64,000 nt of DNA from Amycolatopsis sp. CA-128772 (GCF_002904295.1 NZ_PPHG01000082.1:1-64000); one strand, 5' to 3'; counted from the first letter of the stretch, positions 23,856 through 32,049 are shown. Numbers and translations: made by a program. Notes: a model not told the origin generated them from the sequence alone.

Positions 23856-24367
23856 CCCACTCGTCCGCCCGAGCTATCTGTCGAGGGCCGCTGCCGGCTC
23901 GTCGCACGTTGCCAGACCCGCCCGATCGCCCACGTCGCCGCCGAGAAGGGCATCCCCCGCCAATGTGCATCCAAGTGGGTCAACCGCTACCGCCGCCACG
24001 GCGAGACCGGCCTGCTTGACCACCCGAGCGTCCCGCACCACCAACCCACCACCACCCCGCCGAGGTATTCGCTCGCCACGGCATCACCCACATCCACCGC
24101 CTCGTCGCCGACAACGGCGCCTGCTACCGCGCCCACGATTTCACCACCGTTCCACGCGGAGCCCGCCACCAGCGGATCACGCCCTGCACCACACGCCACA
24201 ACGGCGAAGTCGAGCGCTACAACCGGATCCTGGCCGAAGCATCCCGCTACGCCCACGCCTGGATCAGCGAAGTCCATCGCACGGTCTGGAACATCCACTC
24301 CAATGACCATCGACCTCCCACCGCCGCCGCAGATCAGCCACCAGCGTCCAGGAGGGCTATCCCGTGA
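23856..24367 (+). pseudogene. IS481-family transposase remnant
   Basis: Two out-of-frame blocks of an IS481 transposase. The first (about 23856-24060) reads LSVEGRCRLVARCQTRPIAH, then a helix-turn-helix CASKWVNRYRRHGETGLLDH. The second (24062-24367, different frame) reads EVFARHGITHIHRLVADNGACYR, then RHNGEVERYNRILAEASRYAHAW and NDHRPPTAAA, the C-terminal DDE part. About 150 residues including the first catalytic Asp are missing, so the copy is dead. Its stop TGA (24365-24367) abuts the terminal repeat of the IS256 derivative, showing nested insertions. Confidence 0.8.
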
Positions 24368-25063
24368 TCGGTGTTTCCGGCGTTGTTGATCAGTAGGTTT
24401 CGGCTCCCGGCCATCGGTCACCGAACGTGATGGCGAACGCGTTCATCACCGGCTTCCAGCGCATCGTCCATCGGGCGCGGCCCGTCCCGGCCGGGTCCAG
24501 GCTGCGGGCCACAAGGTACAGGCACTTCATCGCGGCCTGCTCGGTCGGGAAATGCCCGCGCGCGAATCGCCCGGCGATATCGGGCGTTCAATGATTTGAT
24601 GTCTCGTTTCACCGCGTCCCAGTTCCGCCGTGACGCCAGCCGGAACGTGTTCTGGATGAGGTGGACGATGCAGGATTGGACAATGGTCTACGGCCACACT
24701 TTCGCCGACCTCGCCCGCGGCGTCGGAGATCACCGTTTTCGGCCGGGTGCCGTTGCGCACCTTCGTCGACTCGCGGTCCGGGCCGACCTGGTGCTTCTCG
24801 TGCCCGAGGTGCTCGGTCATTTCTCCGATGAACGCGGTTTCGAGCACGTTCTTGGTGAACAGCTTCAGCAACCCGTCCGGGCCGGTCAACGCCAGCCCGC
24901 TGACCTTCGCCTCGGCCACCATCGCCGCCGCAGCGGCCTGCTCCGGCGGCAGCTCCCGCGCCGACGTGGACTCACTCTGCGTGGACTCACAAGCTCCGAT
25001 GTCATCACTCAGGGCCCATCCCACCGGACCTCAGCCCGGCGTGTCGGGCCGGAAACACCGATC
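24366..25063 (-). mobile_element. IS256-family deletion derivative with intact terminal inverted repeats
   Basis: GATCGGTGTTTCCGGC at 24366-24381 and its exact complement at 25048-25063 are 16-base terminal inverted repeats bounding a 698-base element. Inside on the minus strand lies a broken IS256 Mutator-type transposase. A full element would be roughly twice this length, so the centre has been lost while the ends survive. No target-site duplication is visible at the borders. Such a derivative could still be moved by a transposase supplied by another copy. Confidence 0.75.
24390..25024 (-). pseudogene. IS256-family transposase remnant
   Basis: The N-terminal part reads AEAKVSGLALTGPDGLLKLF, TKNVLETAFIGEMTEHLGHE and VRNGTRPKTVISDAAGEV, clearly IS256/Mutator. 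It then jumps to the C-terminal third (CIVHLIQNTFRLASRRNWDAVKRDIKSLNARYRRA, then after another frameshift HFPTEQAAMKCLYLVARSLD and RWKPVMNAFAITFGDRWPGA). The central catalytic DDE core is deleted and at least two frameshifts are present, so it is inactive. It fills the element bounded by the 16-base inverted repeats. Confidence 0.8.
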
Positions 25064-25415
25064 TTGGAACAGTCCCCGCCCAGGCTCCGCACCGGCGTCG
25101 CCAACGTCATGGCCTCATGCCTTTAGCTGTCCACAGAAGTTGTCCACAGGTATGCACAGCTGTGGACAACTCGGCGGTTTCGGGGTGGGTTGTCGGTGGG
25201 GGCCGATAGACTGGATGTGGGGGTTCCCCCAGGGAAGGGTGGGCGCGCGCGTGGCCCGCCGAACTGCGCATTCGGGACAGCATTGCGTCTGCTCACCGCC
25301 ATCCACCTTGCTCCGGAACACGCGCTCGGCCTGCGATTCGGGCGCGCTCGCAGCAGCGAAGGAGCCGGCGGCTGACCTCAACCACACCGACAGTCATCTC
25401 GAGGAAGGGACGAGC
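25064..25415. other. Intergenic region next to the insertion elements
   Basis: No convincing gene is present over these 352 bases. The notable content is a cluster of three DnaA-box-like sequences at 25127-25169 (listed separately). The downstream 200 bases have no recognisable repeat or protein similarity; they probably contain the promoter of the frameshifted gene at 25416. Confidence 0.4.
25127..25169. promoter_or_regulatory. Cluster of three DnaA-box-like sequences
   Basis: CTGTCCACA (25127-25135), TTGTCCACA (25140-25148) and, inverted, TGTGGACAA (25161-25169) lie within 43 bases. TTGTCCACA is the preferred actinobacterial DnaA box. Two of three are perfect and the first differs at one base. 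The chromosomal origin is expected beside dnaA, which is not in this window, so this may be a DnaA-titrating or regulatory site. Function is inferred. Confidence 0.5.
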
Positions 25416-25663
25416 GTGCTGACCGAACCGCGCGACGGCTCCGCCCCGGCGACCTCTACGAGGACTGCTCGTTCCACCCAGTCCTGTGCACCTACGTCGA
25501 CGAGGACGAAATCGGGGGCATCTCGCTGATCGACGCCAGTTCTCCGCGGGCTTGCTCGCTGAGCGGCCGCGCCGTCATCAAGCTTTCGATCGACGACGTG
25601 ATCGCGGCGAACGCCGACTGGCCCGCTTACCTCGCCCGCCGCAAGGCCGAGTTCGACGCCTGA
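25416..25663 (+). pseudogene. Small conserved gene broken by a one-base frameshift
   Basis: From the GTG at 25416 (ribosome site GAAGGGA) translation starts MLTEPRDGSAP and then runs into nonsense. In the next frame the sequence continues convincingly as GDLYEDCSFHPVLCTYVDED, EIGGISLIDASSPRACSLSG and RAVIKLSIDDVIAANADWPAYLARRKAEFDA, stop at 25661-25663. Adding one C to the CCCC run near 25454 would join the two into one protein of about 82 residues. This is either a recent inactivation beside the insertion elements or a sequencing error. The function of this small acidic protein is unknown. Confidence 0.6.
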
Positions 25664-25698
25664 AGCCGCGGCCGACGCGTCGGAACAAGCCGCAAGCG

Positions 25699-26883
25699 TC
25701 AGCCGAAGTTCTGGTGCTCGCCCCGGTAGGTCGGGACCGTTCGTTCCACCTGGTCGCCGTGGATCAGGTGGTAGTGCGTGAACCTCTCCGCCAGCTCGCC
25801 CGCCTTTGCGTGCCGCAGCCACACGCGGTCCCCCAGTTTCAGGTTGCGGGCTGCTCGGCCCGTCACCGGTGTCTGGACCTCTCCCGCTCCCTCGAAGCCC
25901 AAGAACTTCAGGCCCGCCGGCAGGTACGGCTGGGGCTGGCGCGATGGCCCCGTTGGGCCCGAAGCGATGTAGCCGCCCGAAAACAGGGTGGCGATCTTGC
26001 GGGTCGGGCGGCGGACCACCGGAAGGGCGAACAACGCCGCCGGGCGGGGCTGGAAGCGGGAGTAACCGTCGAACAGCGTGGGGCCGATCAGGCCCGAGCC
26101 CGCCGCTATCTCCGTCACCACCGCGTCCGCGCCCGTGGACTCCAGGCTGCCCGTTCCACCTCCGTTGACGAACTCCAGGTCCGTCACCTCGCGGACCGCG
26201 CGGACCACCTCGCCGCGGCGGCGGGCCAGCTCGGCCGCCGATCGGCGCTGCATCCAGGCGACCAGTGCCTGGTTGAGGCGGCGGCCCGCCGCGTCGCCGA
26301 GGCCCGCGATCTGGCCTTCGTACGCCATCACGCCCACGAGGCGGAAGCCCGGGCGGGTGCCGATCTGACGTGCGAACGCCGACGCCTGCTTCGGGGTGAA
26401 CACCGGTGAGCGCCGGGTGCCGACGTGGATTCCGGGCAGCGGGCGCCAGGAGGCGTCGAGCTCCAGGCACACGCGGATCTCCGGGTGGCCGTGGCCGAGC
26501 GCCGCGTCCACCAGGTCGAGGTGAGCGACCGAGTCCACCATGATCGCGATCGACGCGCGGGCCCGGTCGGACGCGGCCAGGCGGCGGAGGGCTTCGTGGT
26601 CGGCCGTCGGGTAGGCGACGACGATGTCATCGGTCGTGCCCTGCTCGACGTGCCAGACCGCTTCCGCCAGCGAGTAGCACATCAGGCCCTCGAAACCCGG
26701 CATCGCCAGTGCGCGCTCCAGCAGCGCGCGGCAGCGGACCGACTTGCTGACGACGCGGATCGGTTTGCCCGCCGCGCGGCGGCGGAGGTCGTCGGCGTTC
26801 GCGTCGAAGGCAGCCAGGTCGACCACCGCCAAGGGCGGATCGAGGTCTTTGGTCGCCAAGTCGTACACCGTCGCACTGGTCAC
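25699..26883 (-). CDS. PLP-dependent amino acid deaminase/aldolase (D-threonine aldolase-like)
   Basis: A 394-residue fold-type III PLP enzyme. The N-terminal alanine-racemase-like barrel starts DPPLAVVDLAAFDANADDLRRRAAGKPIRVVSKSVRC, with the PLP-binding Lys in VVSKSVR. VCLELDASWRPLPGIHVG and EFVNGGGTGSLEST (phosphate-binding loop) follow. The C-terminal D-serine dehydratase-like domain ends RVWLRHAKAGELAERFTHYHLIHG, with His residues that may hold a divalent metal. The reaction (D-threonine aldolase or D-amino-acid deaminase) cannot be decided. It is divergent from the arabinonolactone oxidase gene. Confidence 0.85.
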   Translation of the reverse strand: MTSATVYDLATKDLDPPLAVVDLAAFDANADDLRRRAAGKPIRVVSKSVRCRALLERALAMPGFEGLMCYSLAEAVWHVEQGTTDDIVVAYPTADHEALRRLAASDRARASIAIMVDSVAHLDLVDAALGHGHPEIRVCLELDASWRPLPGIHVGTRRSPVFTPKQASAFARQIGTRPGFRLVGVMAYEGQIAGLGDAAGRRLNQALVAWMQRRSAAELARRRGEVVRAVREVTDLEFVNGGGTGSLESTGADAVVTEIAAGSGLIGPTLFDGYSRFQPRPAALFALPVVRRPTRKIATLFSGGYIASGPTGPSRQPQPYLPAGLKFLGFEGAGEVQTPVTGRAARNLKLGDRVWLRHAKAGELAERFTHYHLIHGDQVERTVPTYRGEHQNFG

Positions 26884-26967
26884 GAGGTCTAAAGTACGAC
26901 ACGACGGCTTGAAACGCGAATACTATTCACTTACTGTTTCGGGCACTCGACGATGAAGGGTGCGCGC

Positions 26968-28263
26968 ATGACCCGGTGGACCAACTGGGCGGGCACGGCG
27001 TCCGCCTCGCCGCAACACGTTCACCAGCCGCGCAACGCGGCTGAGATCGCAGCGGCCGTCGAGAGCGTGGCCAGGGCCGGCCGGACCGTGCGCCCCTGGG
27101 GCAGCGGGCACTCCTTCACCGCGATCGCCGTCGCCGACTCCGATGCCCTCGACCTGCGGAACTGGACCGGCATCGAGCGTGTCGACCTGGAAACCGGGCA
27201 CGTCACCGTCCGCTCGGGCACCACGATCAAGCAGCTCAACGCCGAACTCGACGTGCTCGGGCTGGCCATGACCAACCTCGGGGACATCGACGCGCAGACC
27301 ATCGCCGGCGCGATTTCCACCGGGACCCACGGCACCGGCGCGAAGCTCGGCGGCATCGCCACGCAGATCGCCGCGCTCGAGCTCGTGCTCGCCGACGGCT
27401 CGGTCGTCACCTGCTCGGCCCAGGAAAAGCCCGACCTCTTCGCCGCCGCCCGCGTCGGCCTCGGCGCGCTCGGCGTGATCACCACCGTGACCCTGCGCTG
27501 TGAAAAGTCGTTCTTCCTGCGCGCGCAGGAACGGCCCGAGCCGCTGGAGCAGGTCCTCGAGGGCTTCCACGACTTCGCCGCCGAGAACGACCACTTCGAG
27601 TTCTACTGGTTCCCCTACGGTAAGAACGCGCTGGTCAAGCGCAACAACCGCTGCGACAGCGCGCAGCCGCTGAGCAAGGTCCGCGAGTTCGTCGACTACC
27701 AGATCATGGAGAACGTCGCCTTCGGCGGGCTCTGCCGCACCGGGCGGCTGATGCCGAGGCTGGTGCCGTCGCTCGGCAGCTTCGCCTCGAACGTCCTGAG
27801 CGCCCGCGAGTACAGCGACCTCTCGCACCGGGTCTTCGTCACCGCGCGCAACGTCCGGTTCACCGAAACGGAATACGCTGTTCCACGTGAATCAGTGCTG
27901 GACGTGCTCGCCGAACTACGCGCCGTGGTGCCCACGCTGAAGGACCCGGTGATGTTCCCGGTCGAGGTGCGGGTCGCCGCCGCCGACGACATCTGGCTGT
28001 CGACCGCGCAGGGCCGCGACTCCGCCTACATCGCCATCCACCAGTTCGTCGGCATGCCGTACCGCGAGTACTTCAGCGCGTTCGAGAAGATCGCCGGCGC
28101 GGTCGGCGGCCGCCCGCACTGGGGCAAGATGCACGACCTCGACGCCGGCGTCCTCCGCTCGCGCTACCCGCACTTCGACGACTTCCTGCGCGTGCGCAAG
28201 GAAACCGACCCCAACGGCGTCTTCACGAACACCTACCTGGACCGGGTGCTCGGGCCGGCCTAG
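26968..28263 (+). CDS. D-arabinono-1,4-lactone oxidase family FAD oxidoreductase
   Basis: A 431-residue two-domain flavoprotein. The FAD_binding_4 domain begins WTNWAGTASASPQHVHQPRN; WGSGHSFTAIAVAD holds the His that may be covalently flavinylated, and GAISTGTHGTGAKLGGIA is the FAD loop. The ALO domain closes with KMHDLDAGVLRSRYPHFDDFLRVRKETDPNGVFTNTYL. Such enzymes oxidise aldonolactones or xylitol-like polyols at C1. GAAGGG precedes the ATG at 26968, which I prefer to the ATG at 26953. A parS-like palindrome with atypical codons is embedded at 27879-27894. Confidence 0.9.
   Translation: MTRWTNWAGTASASPQHVHQPRNAAEIAAAVESVARAGRTVRPWGSGHSFTAIAVADSDALDLRNWTGIERVDLETGHVTVRSGTTIKQLNAELDVLGLAMTNLGDIDAQTIAGAISTGTHGTGAKLGGIATQIAALELVLADGSVVTCSAQEKPDLFAAARVGLGALGVITTVTLRCEKSFFLRAQERPEPLEQVLEGFHDFAAENDHFEFYWFPYGKNALVKRNNRCDSAQPLSKVREFVDYQIMENVAFGGLCRTGRLMPRLVPSLGSFASNVLSAREYSDLSHRVFVTARNVRFTETEYAVPRESVLDVLAELRAVVPTLKDPVMFPVEVRVAAADDIWLSTAQGRDSAYIAIHQFVGMPYREYFSAFEKIAGAVGGRPHWGKMHDLDAGVLRSRYPHFDDFLRVRKETDPNGVFTNTYLDRVLGPA
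27879..27894. promoter_or_regulatory. parS-like centromere site inside coding sequence
   Basis: TGTTCCACGTGAATCA matches the ParB-binding consensus TGTTNCACGTGAAACA at all but one defined position. It lies inside the lactone oxidase gene, where the codons GCT GTT CCA CGT GAA TCA all break the surrounding G/C-ending codon pattern, suggesting constraint at the DNA level. Only one such site is seen here. parS sites cluster near oriC, in agreement with the pknB cluster in this window. ParB binding is inferred. Confidence 0.6.
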
Positions 28264-29210
28264 AACAACGCCGACACCGATTCGCCGTTGTGGATCCGGC
28301 GGATCGCCTCGGCCATCGCCGGCGCGATCGAGAGGATCTTCAGCTTTTCGGTGCGCTCCTCTTCGGGCACCGGGACCGTGTTGGTGCAGACGATCTCCAG
28401 CACCTCGGGCCGGCTGCCGATGCGCTCGATGGCCTTCGCCGCGAACAGGCCGTGCGTGCAGGCGACGCGGATCGACCGGGGGCGCAGCTCGGCCAGGCGG
28501 TCCAGCAGCTCCAGCACCGTGCTGCCCTTGGCGATCTCGTCGTCGAGCACGATCACGTCCCGGTCGGTGATCTCGCCGATCACCGACGTGATCTGGACGC
28601 GGTCGTCCGGGAAGCGTTCCTTCGCGCCCGCCGCCACCTGGACGCCGAGGAGCCGCGCGAAGTGCGACGCCTCCTTCGCGTTGCCCAGATCGGGTGAGAC
28701 GACGGTGGCTCGCGAGAGGTCGTACTGGCGGAAGTGCTTGGCCAGCTCCTGCAGCGCGTGGAGGTGGTCGACCGGGACGCTGAAGAAGCCGTGGACCTGC
28801 GGCGAGTGCAGGGTCATCGCCAGCACGCGGCTCGCGCCCGCCGTCACCAGCAGGTCGGCGACCAGGCGGCCGCCGATCGAGATGCGCGGGGCGTCCTTCT
28901 TGTCCGAGCGGGCGTACGAGTAGTGCGGCATCACGGCGGTGATGCGGGACGCCGAGGCGCCGCGGGCCGCGTCGAGCATCAGCAGCAACTCGACCAGGTG
29001 CTCCTGCACCGGCTTGACCAGCGGCTGGATGATGAAGACGTCCCGTTCGCGGCAGTTCGCCTGCAGCTGCACCTCGAGGCAGTCGTTGGCGAACCGCTGG
29101 ATCTCGACCGGCCGCAGCGGTACGCCGAGGTGCTGGCAGATCTCCTCGGCCAGCTCGGGGTGCGCGCTGCCGCTGAAAACGGCGATTTCTCTCGATGCCT
29201 GGGTGATCAC
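28260..29210 (-). CDS. prs: Ribose-phosphate pyrophosphokinase (divergent PRPP synthetase)
   Basis: A 316-residue PRPP synthetase-fold protein making phosphoribosyl pyrophosphate from ribose 5-phosphate and ATP. Canonical parts are REIAVFSGSAHPELAEEICQHLGVPLRPVEIQRFANDCLEVQL and RDVFIIQPLVKP. But the segment normally DLHAGQIQGFF is TLHSPQVHGFF, and the PRPP loop, normally like DDMVDTGGT, is LDDEIAKGST. It therefore looks like a divergent paralogue rather than the housekeeping enzyme, which usually sits by glmU. It overlaps the following SDR-like gene at 29207 by 4 bases, upstream in the same operon. Confidence 0.8.
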   Translation of the reverse strand: MITQASREIAVFSGSAHPELAEEICQHLGVPLRPVEIQRFANDCLEVQLQANCRERDVFIIQPLVKPVQEHLVELLLMLDAARGASASRITAVMPHYSYARSDKKDAPRISIGGRLVADLLVTAGASRVLAMTLHSPQVHGFFSVPVDHLHALQELAKHFRQYDLSRATVVSPDLGNAKEASHFARLLGVQVAAGAKERFPDDRVQITSVIGEITDRDVIVLDDEIAKGSTVLELLDRLAELRPRSIRVACTHGLFAAKAIERIGSRPEVLEIVCTNTVPVPEEERTEKLKILSIAPAMAEAIRRIHNGESVSALF

Positions 29211-29857
29211 AGCGCCGCGATCGCTTCGCCGATGGCTTCCTCACCCGAGATCAGGGTCAGGGTGCGGTGCACCGAAGCGGGCGTCTCGAGCAGGCCGATG
29301 ATGACCGCGGCGACGTCGTCGCGCGGGATCGGGCCGCGGCCGGTCTGCTCGGCCAGCAGGACCAGGCCGGTGCCGCGGTCGTCGGTGAGCGATCCCGGCC
29401 GGAGGATCGTCCAGTCGAGGTCGCGCGCCTTGAGGTCGTCTTCCGCCGCGCGCTTGGCGCGCAGGTAGTGCCGGAATTCCTCGGTGACGTCGGGGTTCTC
29501 CGGGTTGTCGGCCCCGATCGAGCCCACCTGGAGGTGCCGCCGGACGCCGGCCCGCTCGGCCGCTTCGGCGAACAGCGCCGCCGCGCCGCGGTCCACAGTG
29601 TCCTTGCGGGCCGTGCCGCTGCCCGGCCCGGCGCCCGCGGAGAACACCGCGGCGTCGGCGCCCTTCAGCACCTCGGCGACGGCGTCCACATCGGAATTCT
29701 CGAGGTCGAGCACGACGGCTTGGGCGCCGACGGCTTCGAGGTCCGCCGCGTGGGCGGGGTTCCGGATGATCCCGACCGCTTCGTCACCGCGCGCGGCGAG
29801 CAGCCGCTCGAGCCGCAGCGCGATCTGACCGTGTCCACCAGCAATGACGACTCGCAT
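29207..29857 (-). CDS. NAD(P)-binding atypical SDR (NmrA/YwnB-like)
   Basis: A 216-residue single-domain Rossmann protein. It starts MRVVIAGGHGQIALRLERLL, with GGHGQI as the dinucleotide-binding turn, then VVLDLENSDVDAVAEVLKGADAAVFSAGAG and LDWTILRPGSLTDDRGTGLV typical of NAD(P)H-binding SDR proteins related to biliverdin/flavin reductases and YwnB. It lacks the classical Tyr-x3-Lys pair, so it may be a redox sensor or a reductase acting by another mechanism. Its stop overlaps the GTG of the PRPP synthetase gene. Confidence 0.85.
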   Translation of the reverse strand: MRVVIAGGHGQIALRLERLLAARGDEAVGIIRNPAHAADLEAVGAQAVVLDLENSDVDAVAEVLKGADAAVFSAGAGPGSGTARKDTVDRGAAALFAEAAERAGVRRHLQVGSIGADNPENPDVTEEFRHYLRAKRAAEDDLKARDLDWTILRPGSLTDDRGTGLVLLAEQTGRGPIPRDDVAAVIIGLLETPASVHRTLTLISGEEAIGEAIAAL

Positions 29858-29890
29858 GGTTTCGACCCTAGTGGGGTTCGAAGGAGACCG

Positions 29891-30544
29891 TCAGTCGAGC
29901 GACGCGGGGACCTCGGCGGTGCGGAGCAGGTGGTCGTAGACCAGCTCGTTGACCAGGCGGGAGACCGGGTCCTCGGCCAGCACGACGCGCTCGGTGCGGC
30001 CCTCGAGGTCGAGGTCGACGACCGCGTTCGGGTCGGCGGTCACGACAGCGAGGCCGTACGCGCGGGCGCGCGGCAGGCAGTTGCCGACGTAGTCCTCGGT
30101 GAGCACCGTCGGCGACGGGAGGACCATCGCGGCCTCGCCGTAGCGGGCGAACGGAACCGCGGAGGCCATCGCGGTGCGCCAGTGGCGCGCGACGGCCAGG
30201 ACGCCGACGATTTCGGCGGCCGGGGCGGGGGCGGTTCCGGCCAGCTCCGGCCAGGTCCAGGTGTCGACGGTGGCGCGGTCGGCCACCGGGCCGGCACCCA
30301 TCGCGATGCGTTCGGCGTGCACGTCGGTGCGAAGCTTGGCGACCACGCAGACCTTGCGGCCCAGGATCGTGATCTCGGGGAGGACGACGCCGTTCCAGCC
30401 CAGCTGGGCGGCCGCGGTGCGGGCGAGCTCGTCGACGCTCGCGGGGAGCTCGATCGGCGGCACCACGCGGCTCGGCATCGACCGGCTGCGCTTCGCGCCA
30501 CCGGCGACCGTCGAGCGCTCGGTGTTCTGAGGTGTAGCCGCCAC
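29891..30544 (-). CDS. Conserved hypothetical protein
   Basis: A 217-residue protein of no recognised family. It has a mixed alpha/beta composition without membrane segments: LGWNGVVLPEITILGRKVCVVAKL, GVLAVARHWRTAMASAVPFARYGEAAMVLP, VVDLDLEGRTERVVLAEDPVSRLVNELVYDHLLRTAE. The start was set at the GTG at 30544, since GGAGG lies seven bases upstream; an upstream ATG would precede this ribosome site. It ends 33 bases upstream of the SDR-like gene on the same strand and may be part of that operon. Confidence 0.7.
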   Translation of the reverse strand: MAATPQNTERSTVAGGAKRSRSMPSRVVPPIELPASVDELARTAAAQLGWNGVVLPEITILGRKVCVVAKLRTDVHAERIAMGAGPVADRATVDTWTWPELAGTAPAPAAEIVGVLAVARHWRTAMASAVPFARYGEAAMVLPSPTVLTEDYVGNCLPRARAYGLAVVTADPNAVVDLDLEGRTERVVLAEDPVSRLVNELVYDHLLRTAEVPASLD

Positions 30545-30978
30545 GAGTCCGCCTCCTTCTAGCCTGCACCGCTTCGTGACCGGGGGAAACCGGCACCTCA
30601 CTTGTCTAACAGCGCGGCGGCGCGGCGTCGCCGGGTAGCGCGAGTGGCTGCGATCGGCGGCGCCCAGCGGTCGATGACCGGTCGGTAGGCGGTCATCGGA
30701 CTTCGGTCGAACGGTGCGGCCAACCGAGTGAGAGCGAGGTGAGTGGCATTACCGTCCGGCGGCAACCGACTACCCCGAGCAGAACCGGCCAAACGGGAAT
30801 CACCCGGCGGCGACTAGCCCGTTCGGCGCAAACCGCCGGGGATCCACTGTGGACGCAGGCCGCTGAGCTGCGGTTGTCCGCCGTCACCCGGCCGGCGGTG
30901 AGCTACGCCGCAGCGCCTCACGCGCGCCCGGGGACTAAAGTTACCCACCAGTTACTTAGCCGCCGCCTTGGAGGACCG
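30545..30978. other. Divergent promoter region without a gene
   Basis: This 434-base gap between a minus-strand gene starting at 30544 and the plus-strand lyase at 30979 contains no supported gene. It holds a perfect 9-base inverted repeat CGATGACCG/CGGTCATCG at 30672-30680/30690-30698 with a 9-base loop. TCCACTGTGGA at 30843-30853 is a palindrome that recurs elsewhere in the window. A repeated AGTTAC motif within about 35 bases before the lyase ribosome site may be part of its promoter. Confidence 0.4.
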
Positions 30979-32049
30979 ATGCGCTCCCCGAAGGACTTCT
31001 TCGCCCCGCTCGCCCTGGGCGCACCCGCCCCCGTGCGGGAAATCCCGGTGACGCCGTCCCGGATGATCCACTTCTTCGACCCGGGCAACGACAAAATGGC
31101 GGCCAAGGTGCCGGACATCACGAAGAAGGTCGACGTCCTGCTCGGCAACCTCGAGGACGCCGTCCGCGCGGACCGCAAGGAGGCCGCGCGCGCCGGCCTG
31201 GTCGCGATCGCCAAGGCGAACGACTTCGGGAAGACGCAGCTGTGGACGCGCGTCAACAGCCTGGACTCGCCGTGGGTGCTCGACGACCTGGTCACGCTGG
31301 TCACCGAGATCGGCGACAAGCTCGACGTGATCATGGTGCCGAAGGTCGAAGGCGCGCAGGACATCCACTACGTCGACCGGTTGCTGGCCCAGCTCGAAGC
31401 GCGCGCCGGCCTGACGAAGCCGTTGCTGGTGCACGCGATCCTCGAGACGGCGAGCGGCGTGGCCAATGTGGAGGAGATCGCCGGCGCCAGCCCGCGCATG
31501 CAGGGCATCTCGCTCGGCCCGGCCGACCTGGCCGCGAGCCGCCGGATGAAGACGACCCGCGTCGGCGGCGGGCACCCGGGTTACCTGGTGCGCACCGACC
31601 CGGCCGGCGAGGATCTGAACGCCGGCCGGACGACGTACCAGCAGGACCTCTGGCACTACACGGTCGCGCGGATGGTGGACGCCTGCGCGATGCACGGGAT
31701 CCTGCCGTACTACGGGCCGTTCGGGGACATCCGCGACGTCGTGGCCTGTGAGGACCAGTTCCGCAACGCGTTCCTGCTGGGCTGCGTCGGCGCGTGGAGC
31801 CTGCACCCGGTGCAGATCGACATCGCGAAGAAGGTGTTCTCGCCTTCGCCGTCCGATGTGGCCTGGGCGCGCCGGGTGATCGCCGAGATGGGTGACGGCA
31901 CGGGCGCGGTGATGATCGACGGGAAGATGCAGGACGACGCGTCGGTGAAGCAGTGCCGCGTGGTCGCCGAACTGGCGGACGCCCTCGCGGCCGACGACCC
32001 CGAACTCGCCGCGGCCTACGACGCGGCCACCAAGGAGGCCCGCGGATGA
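30979..32049 (+). CDS. HpcH/HpaI aldolase/citrate lyase family protein (malyl-CoA lyase-like)
   Basis: A 356-residue CitE-superfamily lyase. It has DVLLGNLEDAVRADRKEAAR (the LEDA-type metal-proximal turn), WTRVNSLDSPWVLDD (substrate Arg), VPKVEGAQDIHYVD, HAILETASGVANVEEIAG (metal-binding Glu) and GISLGPADLAASR. The length and the insertion GGGHPGYLVRTDPAGEDLNAGRTTYQQDLWHYTVARMVDAC are like L-malyl-CoA/beta-methylmalyl-CoA lyases of actinobacteria. It would cleave a malyl-CoA-type substrate to glyoxylate and an acyl-CoA. GGAGG sits before the ATG. The next gene encodes a second, shorter CitE-like protein with ATGA overlap. Confidence 0.87.
   Translation: MRSPKDFFAPLALGAPAPVREIPVTPSRMIHFFDPGNDKMAAKVPDITKKVDVLLGNLEDAVRADRKEAARAGLVAIAKANDFGKTQLWTRVNSLDSPWVLDDLVTLVTEIGDKLDVIMVPKVEGAQDIHYVDRLLAQLEARAGLTKPLLVHAILETASGVANVEEIAGASPRMQGISLGPADLAASRRMKTTRVGGGHPGYLVRTDPAGEDLNAGRTTYQQDLWHYTVARMVDACAMHGILPYYGPFGDIRDVVACEDQFRNAFLLGCVGAWSLHPVQIDIAKKVFSPSPSDVAWARRVIAEMGDGTGAVMIDGKMQDDASVKQCRVVAELADALAADDPELAAAYDAATKEARG

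Noticed and set aside
25127..25169. Chromosomal origin of replication
   Set aside because: Only three boxes are present, with no AT-rich unwinding region and no dnaA or dnaN beside them.
24747..25529. 260-codon plus-strand frame across the IS256 derivative and beyond
   Set aside because: It crosses the element border and is antisense to the transposase remnant; no domain is visible.
30598..30690. Small basic peptide gene on the minus strand
   Set aside because: No ribosome site and an Arg/Ala composition expected by chance in GC-rich DNA.
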